NCBI GenBank assembly: GCA_020465985.1
Contig: JAANYP010000293.1
Span: forward strand, 62,001-126,000
Source of the DNA: Centrapalus pauciflorus
Lineage: Eukaryota > Streptophyta > Magnoliopsida > Asterales > Asteraceae
Direction: 5' to 3'
DNA length: 64,000 nucleotides
Shown: piece by piece, positions 1-11,173 of the stretch
Layout of the letters: each line of letters begins with the position of its first letter
Position numbering within the stretch: position 1 is the first letter of the stretch
Translations under genes and position numbers: made by a program
Notes under the pieces: generated by a model
Seen by the model: only the letters and a program-made list of their open reading frames with translations
Databases searched by the model: none
What the model was told of the DNA's origin: nothing

Positions 1-272
1 TAAACATGGGAAGGCCCTAGAATTGAACCTACGACATCTTGCACAGCTACAGCTGCTTTTACTAAACACATTTATAAACTAAAAGATCTAACTCTTTCAA
101 AAAGCTATAGCTTCCAAAAGTTCAAACTACTAAAAGCTCTATCTTTTTCAAAAACTCAAAACTTTAGCTAGTTTTGCCAAACATACCCTAAGTGATTAAT
201 ATAATAGATATGCATTATTTCGAGATAACAGCAATTTAAATATACCCTCATTGCTTTGCCCAACAAGCTTAC
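1..272. other. intron or non-coding flank of the DUF819-type gene
   Basis: This stretch follows a clean splice donor at 272/271 on the minus strand and has no further recognisable exon of the gene. It is AT-rich and is most simply the start of intron 2. Later exons would lie beyond the left edge. Confidence 0.5.
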
Positions 273-983
273 CTGATCCAATCAAGAAAGCCAAAAGTAG
301 CTTCCCAGTTGACCTAACAACTCGAAACAGATCTGCTCTAAACAACAATAGGGGAACAGCTAATGGTAACAAATACTCCAAAACAATTGGATAAGCCTCA
401 GCTTCACAAGAAATAATTCCCATATTACTAGCAGCAAGTCCAATCAATGTACTCACCAATGCTCCACTTAACATGTTCCCAATCTTTGTTTTTTCCGACC
501 TTACAAACAACATGATAACATCAATTAATTGGAGAACTTGATTAATTGTGGAAACTGAACAAGTATAATCTTTTCATGAGTTTATGTGGTTTAGGTTAAG
601 ACAATTAGGTGAAGTTAAGTAGAGATGCTAGAAGAATTAGATTACCAACTACCAATAGCACCGATGGAAAAGAGAGCAGTCCAGTTGCCCCATTGATCTG
701 ATGGTGAGATTAGCGGGAAATTCAAATTTGCGCTGACCTTTACACATCGACGACTTGACTTCCAGTTATTCGGAGCAATCTCACGTGGCAAAGATTGTAT
801 AACAGCTTTACCTTCACACGCATTATACTTATGATTTTGTAACAACTGACAAGCACTTAAATCGCCATTATTCATCGAGTAGCAAGTCAATATGCGTTTG
901 TTTTGATAGGTAAATAATTGTCGCTGCCGCTGTAACGTCGGAAGTAGAGGCAGAGGCTGGATATGCAAAAGTTGTGACGGCAT
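273..983 (-). CDS. DUF819 family integral membrane protein, first two exons (partial gene)
   Basis: Two exons on the minus strand fit the plant DUF819 (YjcL-like) membrane protein family, a plastid-predicted group of unknown function. Exon 1 (646-983) starts at an ATG and codes a leader of about 85 residues resembling a transit peptide. It then reaches a conserved segment ending in SDQWGNWTALFSIGAIGSW. Exon 2 (273-499) continues with SEKTKIGNMLSGALVSTLIG and a hydrophobic stretch including PLAVPLLLFRADL and GKLLLAFLIGS. The join uses GT at 645/644 and AG at 501/500 and rebuilds a Trp codon across the junction. A donor at 272/271 ends exon 2, so the rest lies off the window. No stop or frameshift is seen in these exons, so this may be a working gene. 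The family assignment is from remembered resemblance, not a search. Confidence 0.75.
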
Positions 984-1510
984 TCTCTCAACTCCAATTG
1001 AAACTGATCTGAACTTTGCAAATATACATAAGAAATAATAGTGATTGTCGAGTCCAGATGCACTTAAGATCTTCCAATTTCTACACGATTTCTTTGATCA
1101 GATTCTTCTACAGCGGCATCAGATCAGGAAGTACTTCAGTCTCTCGCCAGTGGCATCTAATCAAGGCATCACACTTCTTTCTTAGGAACACAAGGTCGTG
1201 TCGAACCAGCAAACAACATGAGGATTTGTTAACCTAGAAAGCATCAAATCCATAAGAATACTTTATAACTAATAAAACATTGAAATAGAGTACCAAAAGC
1301 TATAGGGGTTTCCTTATAAAACAGCTTACATGTATGTAAAAAAATATTTCGTGGGACATGTTCTGTTCCATGAAGAGTAACAATGTAACATGTGTGGTCA
1401 TAATTGTTTATATATTTGTAATATAATATAAAGTAAACTACAGAAATAGTCCCAAGGAAAAAGGACCTTTATGTGTTCATAATTGTTTATATTTATAATT
1501 ATAATTTATA
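984..1510. other. 5' flank of the DUF819-type gene; no other gene seen
   Basis: Upstream of the minus-strand ATG at 983 lies about 250 bp that could be 5' UTR or promoter, followed by AT-rich DNA. A 73-codon plus-strand ORF (1016-1237) has no recognisable domain and is probably chance. The TSD of the next element (taatttata) occupies 1502-1510. Confidence 0.4.
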
Positions 1511-2218
1511 GGGTTAGGTATTATTTAAACCATCCAACTTTTAGTTTTTTTTTTTTTTGATTTAGCCATTAAACTATTTTTCGTCTCGATTTAGCCACTA
1601 AACTATTTTTTGTATACATATTTAGCCACTAAACTTTCCTTTTACTGATTTAGTCACTGAAAATTGTCCCGATTTGGCCACTAAACTATCATATTTTGTA
1701 TCGATTTAGCCATTAGTTTTATTCATTTTTCCCAAAATAGAACATTAAACAAAGTTTAGTGGTTAAATCAGGACAAAAAATAGTTTAATGGTGTAACATC
1801 CGGCACAAAATCAGGTTAGCATTATAACTTAATCAGTAGTCATTAGCAATTAATCAATGTGATTAACAAATTTCATAAGGAAATTCATTTCAATTAGAAG
1901 CAATTTCATCGGTGTGATCCGATGAAACGGCAAAGCAATTAATCCGATTTCGATATGATTGATTAATTCAACTAAGTGCATAATTAAATTTAGATTAGTG
2001 ACACTAATCATGCATTAACTTACATAACCTTAATTATGCAAGACAAAAACAATTACACAAAACTAGTATATTCATAAGTATTTATGAAATTACATAAAAA
2101 GGAAAATACATGAATACATTCTAAAAACTTTATAAAAAAAATGTAAATACCTTGGAAATACACCCTACATGGCTGGCCCTCAATAGTACAATACATAGAG
2201 TTTGACTTTCATTTTATA

Positions 2219-3312
2219 ATGCAATACCCATTCACCATCACAATCAAGTCATTCATGCACATCTCCCTTTCATTTCATCTAGAGCAAATTCATTCATTCA
2301 TTCTCACATCTTGCAAAGCAAAAACTCTCTGCTTTCTCTCCTCTTTGAAACCGGCCACAAGCACCACCAAAAAGCCAAATTTGAAATTTTTATTTCTTCA
2401 AGTTTTTCAAGAACTCTTGGTGCAACAAAGTTCAAGAACACAACTCCTACTCACTTTCATTGTTTTACTTCATCAACATAAGTAAATACTACCTTAATAC
2501 TTCTTATATTTGTGCTAATATAAGTCTTGCATAATAATATATAATCACCAACAACAATAAAGTTCATAAAAAACCAAGTGTATAAACATCTAGCTTTTAT
2601 TTTTAAAGTTTGTTTCTTCAAATTTATAAAGATATAAACACATAACGTAGAAATAAATATTATGAAAACAAAGTATATAAATGTGTTTCACAACCTTTTA
2701 TACATGTGGTTCTTGCATAAACAACAAGAATCATAAGTTGTTACAAGATTGTAAAAATCAGATTTTTCGGCAGAAATATTACATCAATTTTGAAAAATCA
2801 TAACTAATTTAAAACTTAACGAAATGAGTTGATTCTTTTTCAGAATTTAGATCTATGTTTTAACTAAGAAGGTTTTCAAGTGTTGAACCCCCAAATACTG
2901 TTTGGGAACCGAAAGGTCTAACATCTCAAATATGGCCAACATAAAGGTTTTTAACGAGCATTTTCCCTAACCTAAACACCTCGAAGAATGACCATTTTTA
3001 CCTTGAAAATTCATTGTGTATAGTAGTTTTATAATTATGAAAACCAAAGCCCAAATCGTTTTAGAGCTTGGTCAAAAACAGCCACAAAGTAGCCCGAAAA
3101 CCACGACAAAACCTGGAAAATCCTTAAATATATATACTTGAACTTTTTAAGTGGGTTTTATTTATAAAATTGTTAAGTTGGGTGATTTAAAACATAAAAA
3201 CCATCATAAATGCATATTATCATATATGGGAATTATTAAGTCCCCTGTATCATTTAGGACTCGTTTAAAATACATCAAGCTTCATCGCAAGTCATCAACG
3301 CACTCTATGTTT
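2219..3312. other. non-coding interior of the solo LTR, left half
   Basis: This AT-rich sequence has no recognisable protein. An 88-codon ORF (2219-2485) encodes only a low-complexity peptide and matches no family I know. Confidence 0.5.
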
Positions 3313-3576
3313 TGTTGAGATGTAGGCTTCGACAATGAGAAAGGGGCAGTCGGCCCTAATCTCTTTATAGCCCATAGATTAATAAGGAAACGTTACCTTG
3401 TTTTAGTCTATATAATCTCTTGTACTTGTAACTATTCTTTATCACCTTATAATAAGAAAACCCTAGTTGCCCCCGTGGACGTAGGTCAGAGCATCGACCG
3501 AACCACGTAATATCGTTGTATTTCTCGTTTACTTTACGTTGTGTGTGTTGTGTTTGTGACGAGCAATTTCCTAACA
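3313..3576 (+). repeat. 5' LTR of the Tork-like Copia element
   Basis: It starts tgttgagatg and ends tttcctaaca. A TATA-like tatataat lies at 3409-3416 in the sense direction. It pairs with the right copy at 8640-8904. Confidence 0.9.
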
Positions 3577-3577
3577 A

Positions 3578-3589
3578 CTGGTATCATAG
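3578..3589 (+). promoter_or_regulatory. primer binding site (initiator tRNA-Met)
   Basis: tggtatcatagc sits two bases after the LTR. It differs from the usual plant Copia site tggtatcagagc by one base. Confidence 0.85.
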
Positions 3590-4177
3590 CTCAGTCTCAG
3601 CCACCATCGTCGTCGCCTGAGAGCCACCGTCGACAGCCGTCGTTGACCGCCACCGCCGTCGCCGCCACCCAGAAACCCTAGCCGCCTGAAACCCTAGCAA
3701 CCAGAGACCCTTTTGCGCAAAACCCATTGCTCAGAAATCCTAGTCGCAGCCGCCGCCAGCAGAAACCCTAGCAGCCAGAAGTTTTTTTTTTGGTGCAGAA
3801 ACCCTAAATTTAGGGTTGTTTGCTGCTGTTGCGTCAAAACCCTAGCGATTAGGGTTGGTTCTTGCTAGTTTTGGAGTTTGGTTCTTGCTAGTCTTTTTCT
3901 GGAGTTTGGTTCTTGCTGGTTTTTTGGAGTTGGTTTTCTTGCTGATTTTGGAGTAGGTTCTTTGGGAATTTTTCGGTCAGATCCGTCGGGCAGATTCGTT
4001 CGACATTGAAATCAGGTGCACTCGTTTCAACCTTTGTTTTTTCTATTTATTTAAGATTGATTGCAAACGGTAGTGCTCAATAGAACAGTCGTCAAGTTCA
4101 GGCAGCGAGCCATTGCTGCGTTTGAACACTACTTTTCAATCTTGTTTTCGTTTAGTTAAACAAATCCGTTTGAAACG

Positions 4178-4936
4178 ATGGCTGAGGATGGAAAAGTTAA
4201 GATCGATAAATTTGAGGGGCATGATTTTGGTTTTTGGAAAATGCAAATCAAGGATTATCTTTACCAGAAGAAGTTGCATGAACCGTTAAGTGGAATTAAA
4301 CCGAAGGCTATGGCACAAGCTGACTGGGATTTGTTGGATCGTCAAGCCCTTGGTGTCGTCAGGCTATCATTGGCAAGGAATGTTGCGTACAACATTGTCA
4401 ATGAAAAGATGACTTTTGGGCTGATCAAAGCACTGTCCAACATGTATGAGAAACCGTCCGCTGCTAACAAGGTGTTCTTGATCAGACAGTTGGTAAACAC
4501 GAAGATGAAGGAAGTAATGTCAGTAACTAATCATGTGAACGAATTTAATCTGATACTCTCAAGGCTTGTATCAGTTGACATTAAATTGGATGATGAGATT
4601 CAGGCGTTGCTGTTATTGTCTTCTCTACCAGAGAGTTGGTCTGGAACGGTCACAGCTGTTAGTAGTTCTCCGGGAAATACTAAGCTTACTTTCGAAGGCA
4701 TTCGAGATTTAATCTTGGGTGAAGATATCCGCAGAAGAAATAATGGAGAAGGTTCGAGCATAGGTTCGAGCAGCTTGCTGAGTACAGAAGAAAGGGGCAG
4801 AAAACAACATAGGGGGGTAACAACAGAGGTCGATCAAAGTCCAAAAGAAGAATTCAGTCCAGACCTAGAAAAGATATCACCTGTTGGAACTCTAAAGAGG
4901 TGGGTCATTTTAAGAGTCAGTGTACTAAACCGGTGA
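4178..4936 (+). pseudogene. gag: Gag of the Tork-like Copia element
   Basis: The ORF opens with MAEDGKVKIDKFEGHDF and continues as a typical Tnt1-type Gag (FWKMQIKDYLYQKKL). This is the capsid-like protein that packages element RNA in cytoplasmic particles. The frame breaks near 4890-4930. The zinc knuckle is then read in another frame as WNSKEVGHFKSQC, with Ser where the second Cys of the usual C-x2-C-x4-H-x4-C motif is expected. The 5' leader (3577-4177) is non-coding and Pro/Arg-codon rich. Confidence 0.85.
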
Positions 4937-7900
4937 CAGACAAAGGCAAAAAGGAGGTAAATGTTGCAGCCGAGTTTGATGATGCACTGATTTGTTGCGT
5001 GGAGTGTCCGATTGAATCTTGGGTTATGGATTCGGGTGCTTCGTTTCACGCTAGCCATTGCAAAGAAGTAATGCAGAATTTTCGGCACTGCGATGGCAAG
5101 GTAAGGTTAGCTGATAATAAGACACTTGACATCACAGGTGTTGGGGACGTGACTCTGAAGACTCCTTTGGGAACGAACTGGACTTTAAAGAACGTTAAGT
5201 ACATTCCGGGTTTAAAGAGGATGTTGATATCTGTGGGACAACTAGATGATGAAGGTCATCATGTGAGTTTTGGTGACCACCAGTGGAAAGTAACAAAAGG
5301 GAACCTTGTTGTCGCTCGTGGAAAGAAACAAGGAACGCTTTACATGGCTGAGATTTCTGACGGTGAAGCAAATGCAGCAGTTGAAGAATCAGAGGCGTCT
5401 ACTCTATGGCACCAAAGACTTGGGCATATGAGTGAGAAAGGAATGAATATGTTAGCTTCAAAAGGTAAAATTCCAAACCTGAAAGGTGTTATTACTGACT
5501 TTTGTGAACCATGTGTACTAGGTAAGAAAAAGAAAGTTTCATTTGCAAAGATGGGTCAACCACCCAAGGCCAGAAAGTTGGAGCTGATTCATTTTTACGT
5601 CTACGGTCCTACTTCAGTTTCTTCAGTAGGAGGTTCTCGGTATTATGTTACTTTCATTGATGATTCCACCAGAAAAGTGTGGGTCTATTTTCTCAAATGC
5701 AAATCTGAGGTTTTCAGCACCTTTAAGAAGTGGAAGGCTGCAGTTGAAAATGAAACGAATCTGAAGGTTAAATGCTCGAAGTCAGATAATGAGGGTGAGT
5801 ACAGTAGCAAAGAATTCATCGATTATTGTGTCGAGCATGGAATCAAAATGTTAAAACGGTTCCTGAAACACCTCAGCAGATGGGGTTGCGGAAAGAATGA
5901 ACAGAACTCTCAGTGAAAGGGCAATGAGAATGAGATTACATGCAGGTTTACCGAAAATGTTCTGGGCTGATTCAGTTAACATCGCAGCTTATCTCATTAA
6001 TCGTGGACCGTCGATCCCTCTTGGTTTCAAGAATCCTGAAGAAGAATGGCAAGGTCGAGAGGTATCTCTTAAACACTTGAAAGTATTCGGTTGTGTTTCT
6101 TATGTCAAGATTAAGGATGCAGATAAAGACAAGCTTGAGGCAAAGGCAAGGAAGTGTACCTTTATTGGTTATGGTTTGGATGATATGGGCTATCGCTTCT
6201 GGGATAATCACAGCAAAAGGGTTATTAGAAGCAGAGACGTAACATTCAATGAAAAGGTGCTTTACAAAGATGAACTTGCAGCTGCTTCAAACAAGGATAA
6301 GAATCCAGATGAAGCCGTGTATGATGAAATTTCTGAAGAAGACATTGCCAGACCTGTTAGCAATTCTGACTCAAAGGATAATTCTCAAGGCAGTGGGAGC
6401 TCAGCTCAGATGAACCTGAAGGATCTGAAAACAATGAAAATATTGAGAATAGTGGGAGCACAGAAAGTGAAGCTACTGACACTGAAAACTGGGTAACAAG
6501 ATCTACCAGAGTTACAAAGCGACCACAGAGATTTTCTCCTTCAGTGAACTATCTGTTATTGACCGACAACGATGAGCCTCAATGTTATTCAGAAGCTACA
6601 AATCTGAAAGACTCTACTCAGTGGAAGAAAGCTATGGATGAAGAGATGAGGTCTCTTGAAAAGAACAAGACTGGTCTTTGGTTAAACTACCGGCAGGTAA
6701 GAAAGCATTGGAAAACAAATGGGTTTTCAGGGTCAAAGATGAAGTTGATGGTAGCAAGAGGTACAAGGCTAGATTGGTGGTTAAGGGATTCCAACAGAAA
6801 GAGGGAGTTGATTACAACGAGATCTTCTCATCGGTTGTGAAGATGAGCATAATCAGAACAGTCCTTAGTATTGTAGTTGCAGAAGATCTACACTTGGAGC
6901 AACTTGATGTTAAGACAGCTTTCTTGCACAGAAGCCTGAATGAAGACATCTACATGGCACAACCAGAAGGTTTTCCAGATGACCGGCAAAGAAAATTTGA
7001 TTTGCAAACTGCAGAAGAGTCTTTATGGCCTGAAGCAAGCTCCAAGGCAGTGGTACTTAAAGTTTGATGAATTCATGCAGAATAACGGGTACAAAAGATG
7101 TGATACGGATCATTGTTGCTATCTAAAGAAGTTTAAGTCTTCATATATCATTCTTTTGCTATATGTTGATGATATGTTGGTAGTCAGGTCTGACATGGAA
7201 GAAATCAAAAGACTATGGAGTAGTCGGCCTAGGCGGGGAGTAGTTGGATTGGAATTTTTAGTATATAAATATCATAATTATAAATGTAACATGTTCAAAA
7301 ATACTAAGATATAAATATAGATTAATTAAAACAACGATCAAGTACTAATTAATATTATTTTATAATTAGAAGTCAAGGCATTTATATATATGATTAAATA
7401 TTAAAGGATTTTTTATTAATTAATTTACTTAATTTAATAAAATAAATAAAATATTCTTATAAATTTTTGACAGCTTGCCTTCTGCTTTCTAGAATAAATC
7501 GACTCCTTTCTTTGTAAATAAATAATCTTTTTTAGGGTTTTTTTAAATGAACTTCACTTCTTGCCTTCTTGCCTTCTGCTTTCCTTTTTCTCCGCTGCTC
7601 TCCCTTTTCCATCCATCCCCGCCGCTACTCTCTCTCCGGCCGACCACCGCTGGTCTCTCTCCGGCCGACCACCGCTGCTTCCTTGGTCTCCCTCTCGACA
7701 GCGTAAGGTTATATCTCTCTCTCATGCTTCTTCTTCATCACAGTTCTATATTCAAGGCCGATTTTGACGTCGCTTTCGACCGGCTGGATCCGCCTAGCGC
7801 CGCCTTTGACTGCCACCGCCTAATTAGTCCGATCTAGTCCAAGTCGTAGCGGTGGCATCCCGATTCCCGCCTAGTCGCCGATTAATCGGCCGACTAGGCC

Positions 7901-8531
7901 GATTTTTGCAACATTAGATGTATGCAACGGTTTGCACGAGACCTGATATTGCTCACGCAGTGGGAGTGGTCAGCAGGTTTATGTCGAATCCGGGAAAGGA
8001 GCACTGGGAAGGGGTTAAGTGGCTGCTACGCTATTTGAAAGGCACCTCTAAGTTTGCTTTATGTTTCAGCAGAAAGAAAGTAATCTTAGAAGGTTATTCA
8101 GATGCAGATTTGGGAGGTTGTGTGGATACCGGGAAAAGCACCACGGGTTATGTATTTACTGTTGGGGGTACAACTATATTGCAAAAGAGTGTTGCTCTTT
8201 CAACCACTGAAGCAGAATATATGGCCATTGCAGAAACTGGCAAGGAACTGATTTGGTGAAGGAACTTTCTCTCAGAGTTGGTATAATTCAAAAGGACTAT
8301 GTCCTCCATTGCGATAACCAGAGTGCGGTTCATCTCGCAAAGAATCCAGTATTTCATAGCCGAACGAAACACATTCAGATGAAGTATCACTTCATTAGGG
8401 ATTTGGTAAGTGATGGGACGCTTTCAGTGAAAAAGATCATTGGTACGAAGAATCCAGCAGATATGTTTACAAAACTTGTAACGCTGGATAAGTTGAAGTT
8501 CTGTGCAACTTCAGCTGGCCTTCAGGAATAG
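4930..8531 (+). pseudogene. pol: Pol (protease, integrase, RT, RNase H) of the Tork-like Copia element, frameshifted
   Basis: The protease motif WVMDSGASFHAS lies near 5020. It is followed by the pre-integrase zinc region (LWHQRLGHMS ... CEPCVLGKKK) and an integrase core with FIDDSTRKVWVYF and SDNEGEYSS. Reverse transcriptase carries WVFRVKDEVDG, LEQLDVKTAFLH and YVDDMLV. After the nested insertion, RNase H carries YSDADLGGC, STTEAEYMA and DNQSAVHLAKNP. The reading frame changes near 5880, 6490, 6680, 6950 and 8250. The stretch normally between YVDD and TRPDIAHAVG, roughly 100 residues, is missing at the insertion. The protein cannot be made as one polypeptide. Confidence 0.9.
7221..7917. mobile_element. 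unclassified insertion inside Copia reverse transcriptase
   Basis: The Copia coding sequence stops at ...EEIKRLWS (about 7220) and resumes at MYATVCTRPDIAH (7918). The DNA between is unrelated. Its left end has gtcggcctaggcgggg. Its right end, read on the opposite strand, has atcggcctagtcggcc and later gactaggcggga, so the ends are loosely inverted. The left end looks shorter than the right. No target duplication is visible and about 100 residues of Copia are lost, suggesting an insertion with deletion. The inside has an AT-rich half and a CT-rich half, with a short duplicated ctctctccggccgaccaccg. No protein is recognised. Confidence 0.55.
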
Positions 8532-8628
8532 TGATGAGAAGGCAGGTGGCAACTAGGGGGGTTTAAAGTTCGGTGAATTTTTCACAAGAAGTACAGTGGA
8601 GCGTAGATGTTCGAGTTTCGAAGCCTCC

Positions 8629-8639
8629 AAGTGGGAGAT
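8629..8639 (+). promoter_or_regulatory. polypurine tract of the Tork-like Copia element
   Basis: aagtgggagat lies directly before the 3' LTR, where plus-strand DNA synthesis is primed. Confidence 0.8.
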
Positions 8640-8904
8640 TGTTGAAATGTAGGCTTCGACAATGAGAAAGGGGCAGCCGGCCCTAATCTCTTTATAGCCC
8701 ATAGATTAATTAAGGAAACGTTACCTTGTTTTAGTCTATATAATTTCTTGTACTTGTAACTATTCTTTATCACCTTATAATAAGAAAACCCTAGTTGCCC
8801 CCGTGGACGTAGGTCAGAGCATCGACCAAACCACGTAATATCATTGTGTTTCTCGTTTACTTTACGTTGTGTGTGTTGTGTGTGTGACGAGCAATTTCCT
8901 TACA
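8640..8904 (+). repeat. 3' LTR of the Tork-like Copia element
   Basis: It starts tgttgaaatg and ends tttccttaca. It is close to the copy at 3313-3576. The following 5-mer cgttt matches the left flank tgttt except for one base. Confidence 0.9.
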
Positions 8905-9695
8905 CGTTTTACGCTCATATTTGTCATCACTTTTACGGTGAGTACTCATGGCCCCTATTTTACGATAGTATGTTTTGGGGTGAAAATATATGCTACATCT
9001 TTCATATGGACACAAAATATGTTACATTTCTTTTTATGTATTACACACATGTGGTTTCATCATGCCCTCAAATCATGAACCGTTAATTACAATTATGTAA
9101 ACGTGAATATCATATGGATAGATCTATCGGGATTAATGCCCCCCACCCGGGTTGGTCGTGCCAACTATTAACAGGTGTGTATATATTTAACATCATAGTA
9201 TTATAGTGGTTAATACTACATAGTGCAAACTCATAATTAAGTTCGGTTGCATGATGGTTATATGTAATACATAACATGGAATTTATGCTTTATAAATTCA
9301 AACTCAATCGTTGTGGTCCATGCAAGTCATTCTTTCGTGTAAACCTATGAGCTCACCAACAATTTTGTTGACGTATTTTAGCGTGTATTTTCAAGGAATT
9401 AAGGCGAGTAGCATGCATCGGAAGCGTAACAAGGCTTCCGCATATTTTGAAGTCGCAACAATTTTCAAACATAATGAGATTTATCAGCATAATTGATGTC
9501 CTTTTTGATCATGTATTTAAATCTCTGCAATTGCGAACTACTTTACGTTTATTTGGGTTATGTAAAAACAATATCATATTTTGAAGATTATTAATGTATT
9601 TTTCGAAAACGTCTATTTAGTGGTCGTTCACTTGATTATGACTATGCTTCCGCAACGTCACACCTAATTGCCAACCGGGGTAACGGGGCGTGACA
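8905..9695. other. right half of the solo LTR
   Basis: Non-coding sequence ending in ggggcgtgaca. Short ORFs here (8844-9086, 9311-9496) are LTR sequence read by chance. Confidence 0.5.
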
Positions 9696-9749
9696 AATGG
9701 CTAAATGGGACAAAACTAAAAGTTGGATGGTCAAAATGGTACTTAACCC

Positions 9750-10131
9750 TAATTTATAATATAAAGTAAACTACCTACACCCTGTGGTTTGGTCAAAATT
9801 ACGGAATTGGTCCCTATGATTTAGTTATTATAGTTTTAGTCCCTACTTTCGTTGCCACTTTAGTCCCTCTTCCGTCAAAGTTAACAGCCGCTTTGGTCTC
9901 TACAGTTTAATGGTTTAATTATTATAGTTTTAGTCCCTACTTTCGTTGTCATTTTAGTCCCTACTCCATCAAAGTTAAGAACTTGTCCTTAAACTTTTTA
10001 TAAAAAGATCATTTTACCAATGAGGATTTGTCAAATTAGCTTACATGGCTGCAAAAGATCAACTTTAAACATATGTGCCTGCCATAGCCCGTATTTAATG
10101 TGATGTGGCACTAGAATGTTTTTAAATTTTA
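9750..10131. repeat. short duplicated repeat unit between two Mutator-like elements
   Basis: A unit of about 55-60 bp with the core agttttagtccctactttcg occurs twice (about 9829-9885 and 9921-9977) and is mildly diverged. It resembles the terminal sequence of a degraded TIR element, but no second terminus can be placed. No gene is seen. Confidence 0.45.
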
Positions 10132-10851
10132 GGGTAAATTACAAATTTCGTCCCTGTTCTTTTCACATCAAAATTACAAATTCAGAATCTATGGTTGTCT
10201 CTTTGTTATGTTTTTAGTCCTTTGGCCAGATTTTTTTAAATATGACCATTTTACCCTTGACATAATTATAAAAATAGGTAATGAACTTTTTTTTAATAAA
10301 AATAAATAATAAAAAAACTTAAAACTCTTTTTTATTTTAATTATTAACAACAATTTTTTTTCTTTTTCTCTAAAGAATTTATCTCTACCACCGGCATATG
10401 CTACTGCTAAGACCCATGGGTTGAATGATATTTTTGAAGACCTTTCCAGTAAACTCAAAGGTAAGGTGCCTTCTTTGCAAAGTGGTAAGTCTGCTAAACT
10501 TTTGATGCCCCCAACTCTGGTTTTATGTGGTGGAGTATGATGATGTTGCAGATTGGGGTGAGGATTTGGGTATTGTGGATGTAAAGAATATTCAAAATGG
10601 TGACATTAGCATGGTGCTAGATGATGAAGAAGCACCTGAAGAAAACGAAGAGGGAGGTTTGGATCTCGAGGATCTTGAACTTCCTGTTGATATTGAAACA
10701 CCCAAAGCTGCAGCTGCTGCTCGTTCTTCGGTGTTTGTCGCACCGACTCATGGTATGCTCGTCCATCAGATTTGGGTGCAAAAATTATCTCTTGCTTCAG
10801 AACATGCTGCTGCCATAATCTTCGACACAACCAGCCGGCAGCCGGTGATCG

Positions 10852-10893
<42 letters not shown>

Positions 10894-11164
10894 CTTTAGA
10901 GAAAAAAAAACAAACCTTCTTTAATAATTAAAATAAAAAAGAGTTTTGAGTTTATTATTATTTATATTTATAAACAAGAAAGTTCATTACCTATTTTTAT
11001 AATTATGTCAAGGGCAAAATGGTCATATTTAAAAAAATAATTGGTGAAAAGACTAAAAACATAACAAATACGTAACCATAGATACTGAATTTGTAATTTC
11101 GACTTGAAAATGACCTGTTCCATAATTTGCATATAACCAAAGGGACGAAAGTTGTAATTTACCC
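10132..11164. mobile_element. Mutator-like element carrying a host gene fragment (Pack-MULE type)
   Basis: Long inverted repeats of about 250 bp begin gggtaaattacaaatttcgt at 10132 and mirror the sequence ending 11164. The flanking 9-mers taaatttta (10123-10131) and tatatttta (11165-11173) match at eight of nine positions, fitting an old Mutator TSD. The centre is not transposase but a coatomer alpha gene fragment. Two related elements lie at 55508-56996 and 57011-58638. Confidence 0.8.
10387..10860 (+). pseudogene. captured fragment of coatomer subunit alpha (alpha-COP)
   Basis: Translation gives HGLNDIFEDLSSKLKGKVPS, then KSAKLLMPPTLVLCGG, followed in the ORF at 10527 by DWGEDLGIVDVKNIQNGDIS, EEGGLDLEDLELP, RSSVFVAPTHGM and QIWVQKLSLASEHAAA. 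This order matches the middle-to-late part of plant alpha-COP, the large COPI coat subunit acting in Golgi-to-ER transport. After CGG the segment that normally contains WPLLRVM and the following region is missing, so the copy is internally deleted. It is intron-free over what I can read. It ends in unrelated sequence and a GA microsatellite (10860-10890). It is a fragment and unlikely to make working protein, but its 134-codon ORF is still open. Confidence 0.8.
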
Positions 11165-11173
11165 TATATTTTA

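Larger units (their letters stand above)
3313..8904 (+). mobile_element. Ty1/copia retrotransposon, Tork-like (Tnt1-type), degenerate
   Basis: The element is bounded by LTRs of 264 and 265 bp (3313-3576 and 8640-8904). A tRNA-Met primer site follows the left LTR and a purine tract precedes the right LTR. The flanking 5-mers are tgttt and cgttt, a TSD with one change. The LTRs differ by about eight substitutions and one indel, roughly 3 percent, so insertion is moderately old. Domain order is gag, protease, integrase, reverse transcriptase, RNase H, as in Ty1/copia. Several frameshifts and a nested insertion in reverse transcriptase inactivate it. Confidence 0.9.
1792..9695. mobile_element. 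solo LTR (about 2.3 kb) interrupted by a Copia element
   Basis: The sequence starts tgtaacatcc at 1792 and ends ggcgtgaca at 9695. It is flanked by a perfect 5-bp duplication, aatgg (1787-1791 and 9696-9700). Removing the Copia element leaves about 2.3 kb with TG...CA ends, no coding sequence, no primer binding site and no second LTR. This is what unequal recombination between the two LTRs of a long-LTR Ty3/gypsy element leaves. The lineage cannot be named from the LTR alone. Confidence 0.75.
1511..9749. mobile_element. Mutator-like MITE, split by nested insertions
   Basis: The outer termini are inverted repeats that begin gggtta and share ccatccaacttttagttt (left from 1511, right ending 9749). 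They are flanked by a perfect 9-bp duplication, taatttata, at 1502-1510 and 9750-9758. A 9-bp TSD is the Mutator-superfamily hallmark. Without the LTR insertion (1792-9695) and the second TSD copy, the element would be only about 330 bp of degenerate ttagccactaaact-type repeats with no coding sequence, so it is non-autonomous. Confidence 0.8.

Noticed and set aside
1016..1237. 73-codon plus-strand ORF beside the DUF819-type gene
   Set aside because: It overlaps the probable 5' region of the minus-strand gene and has no recognisable domain.
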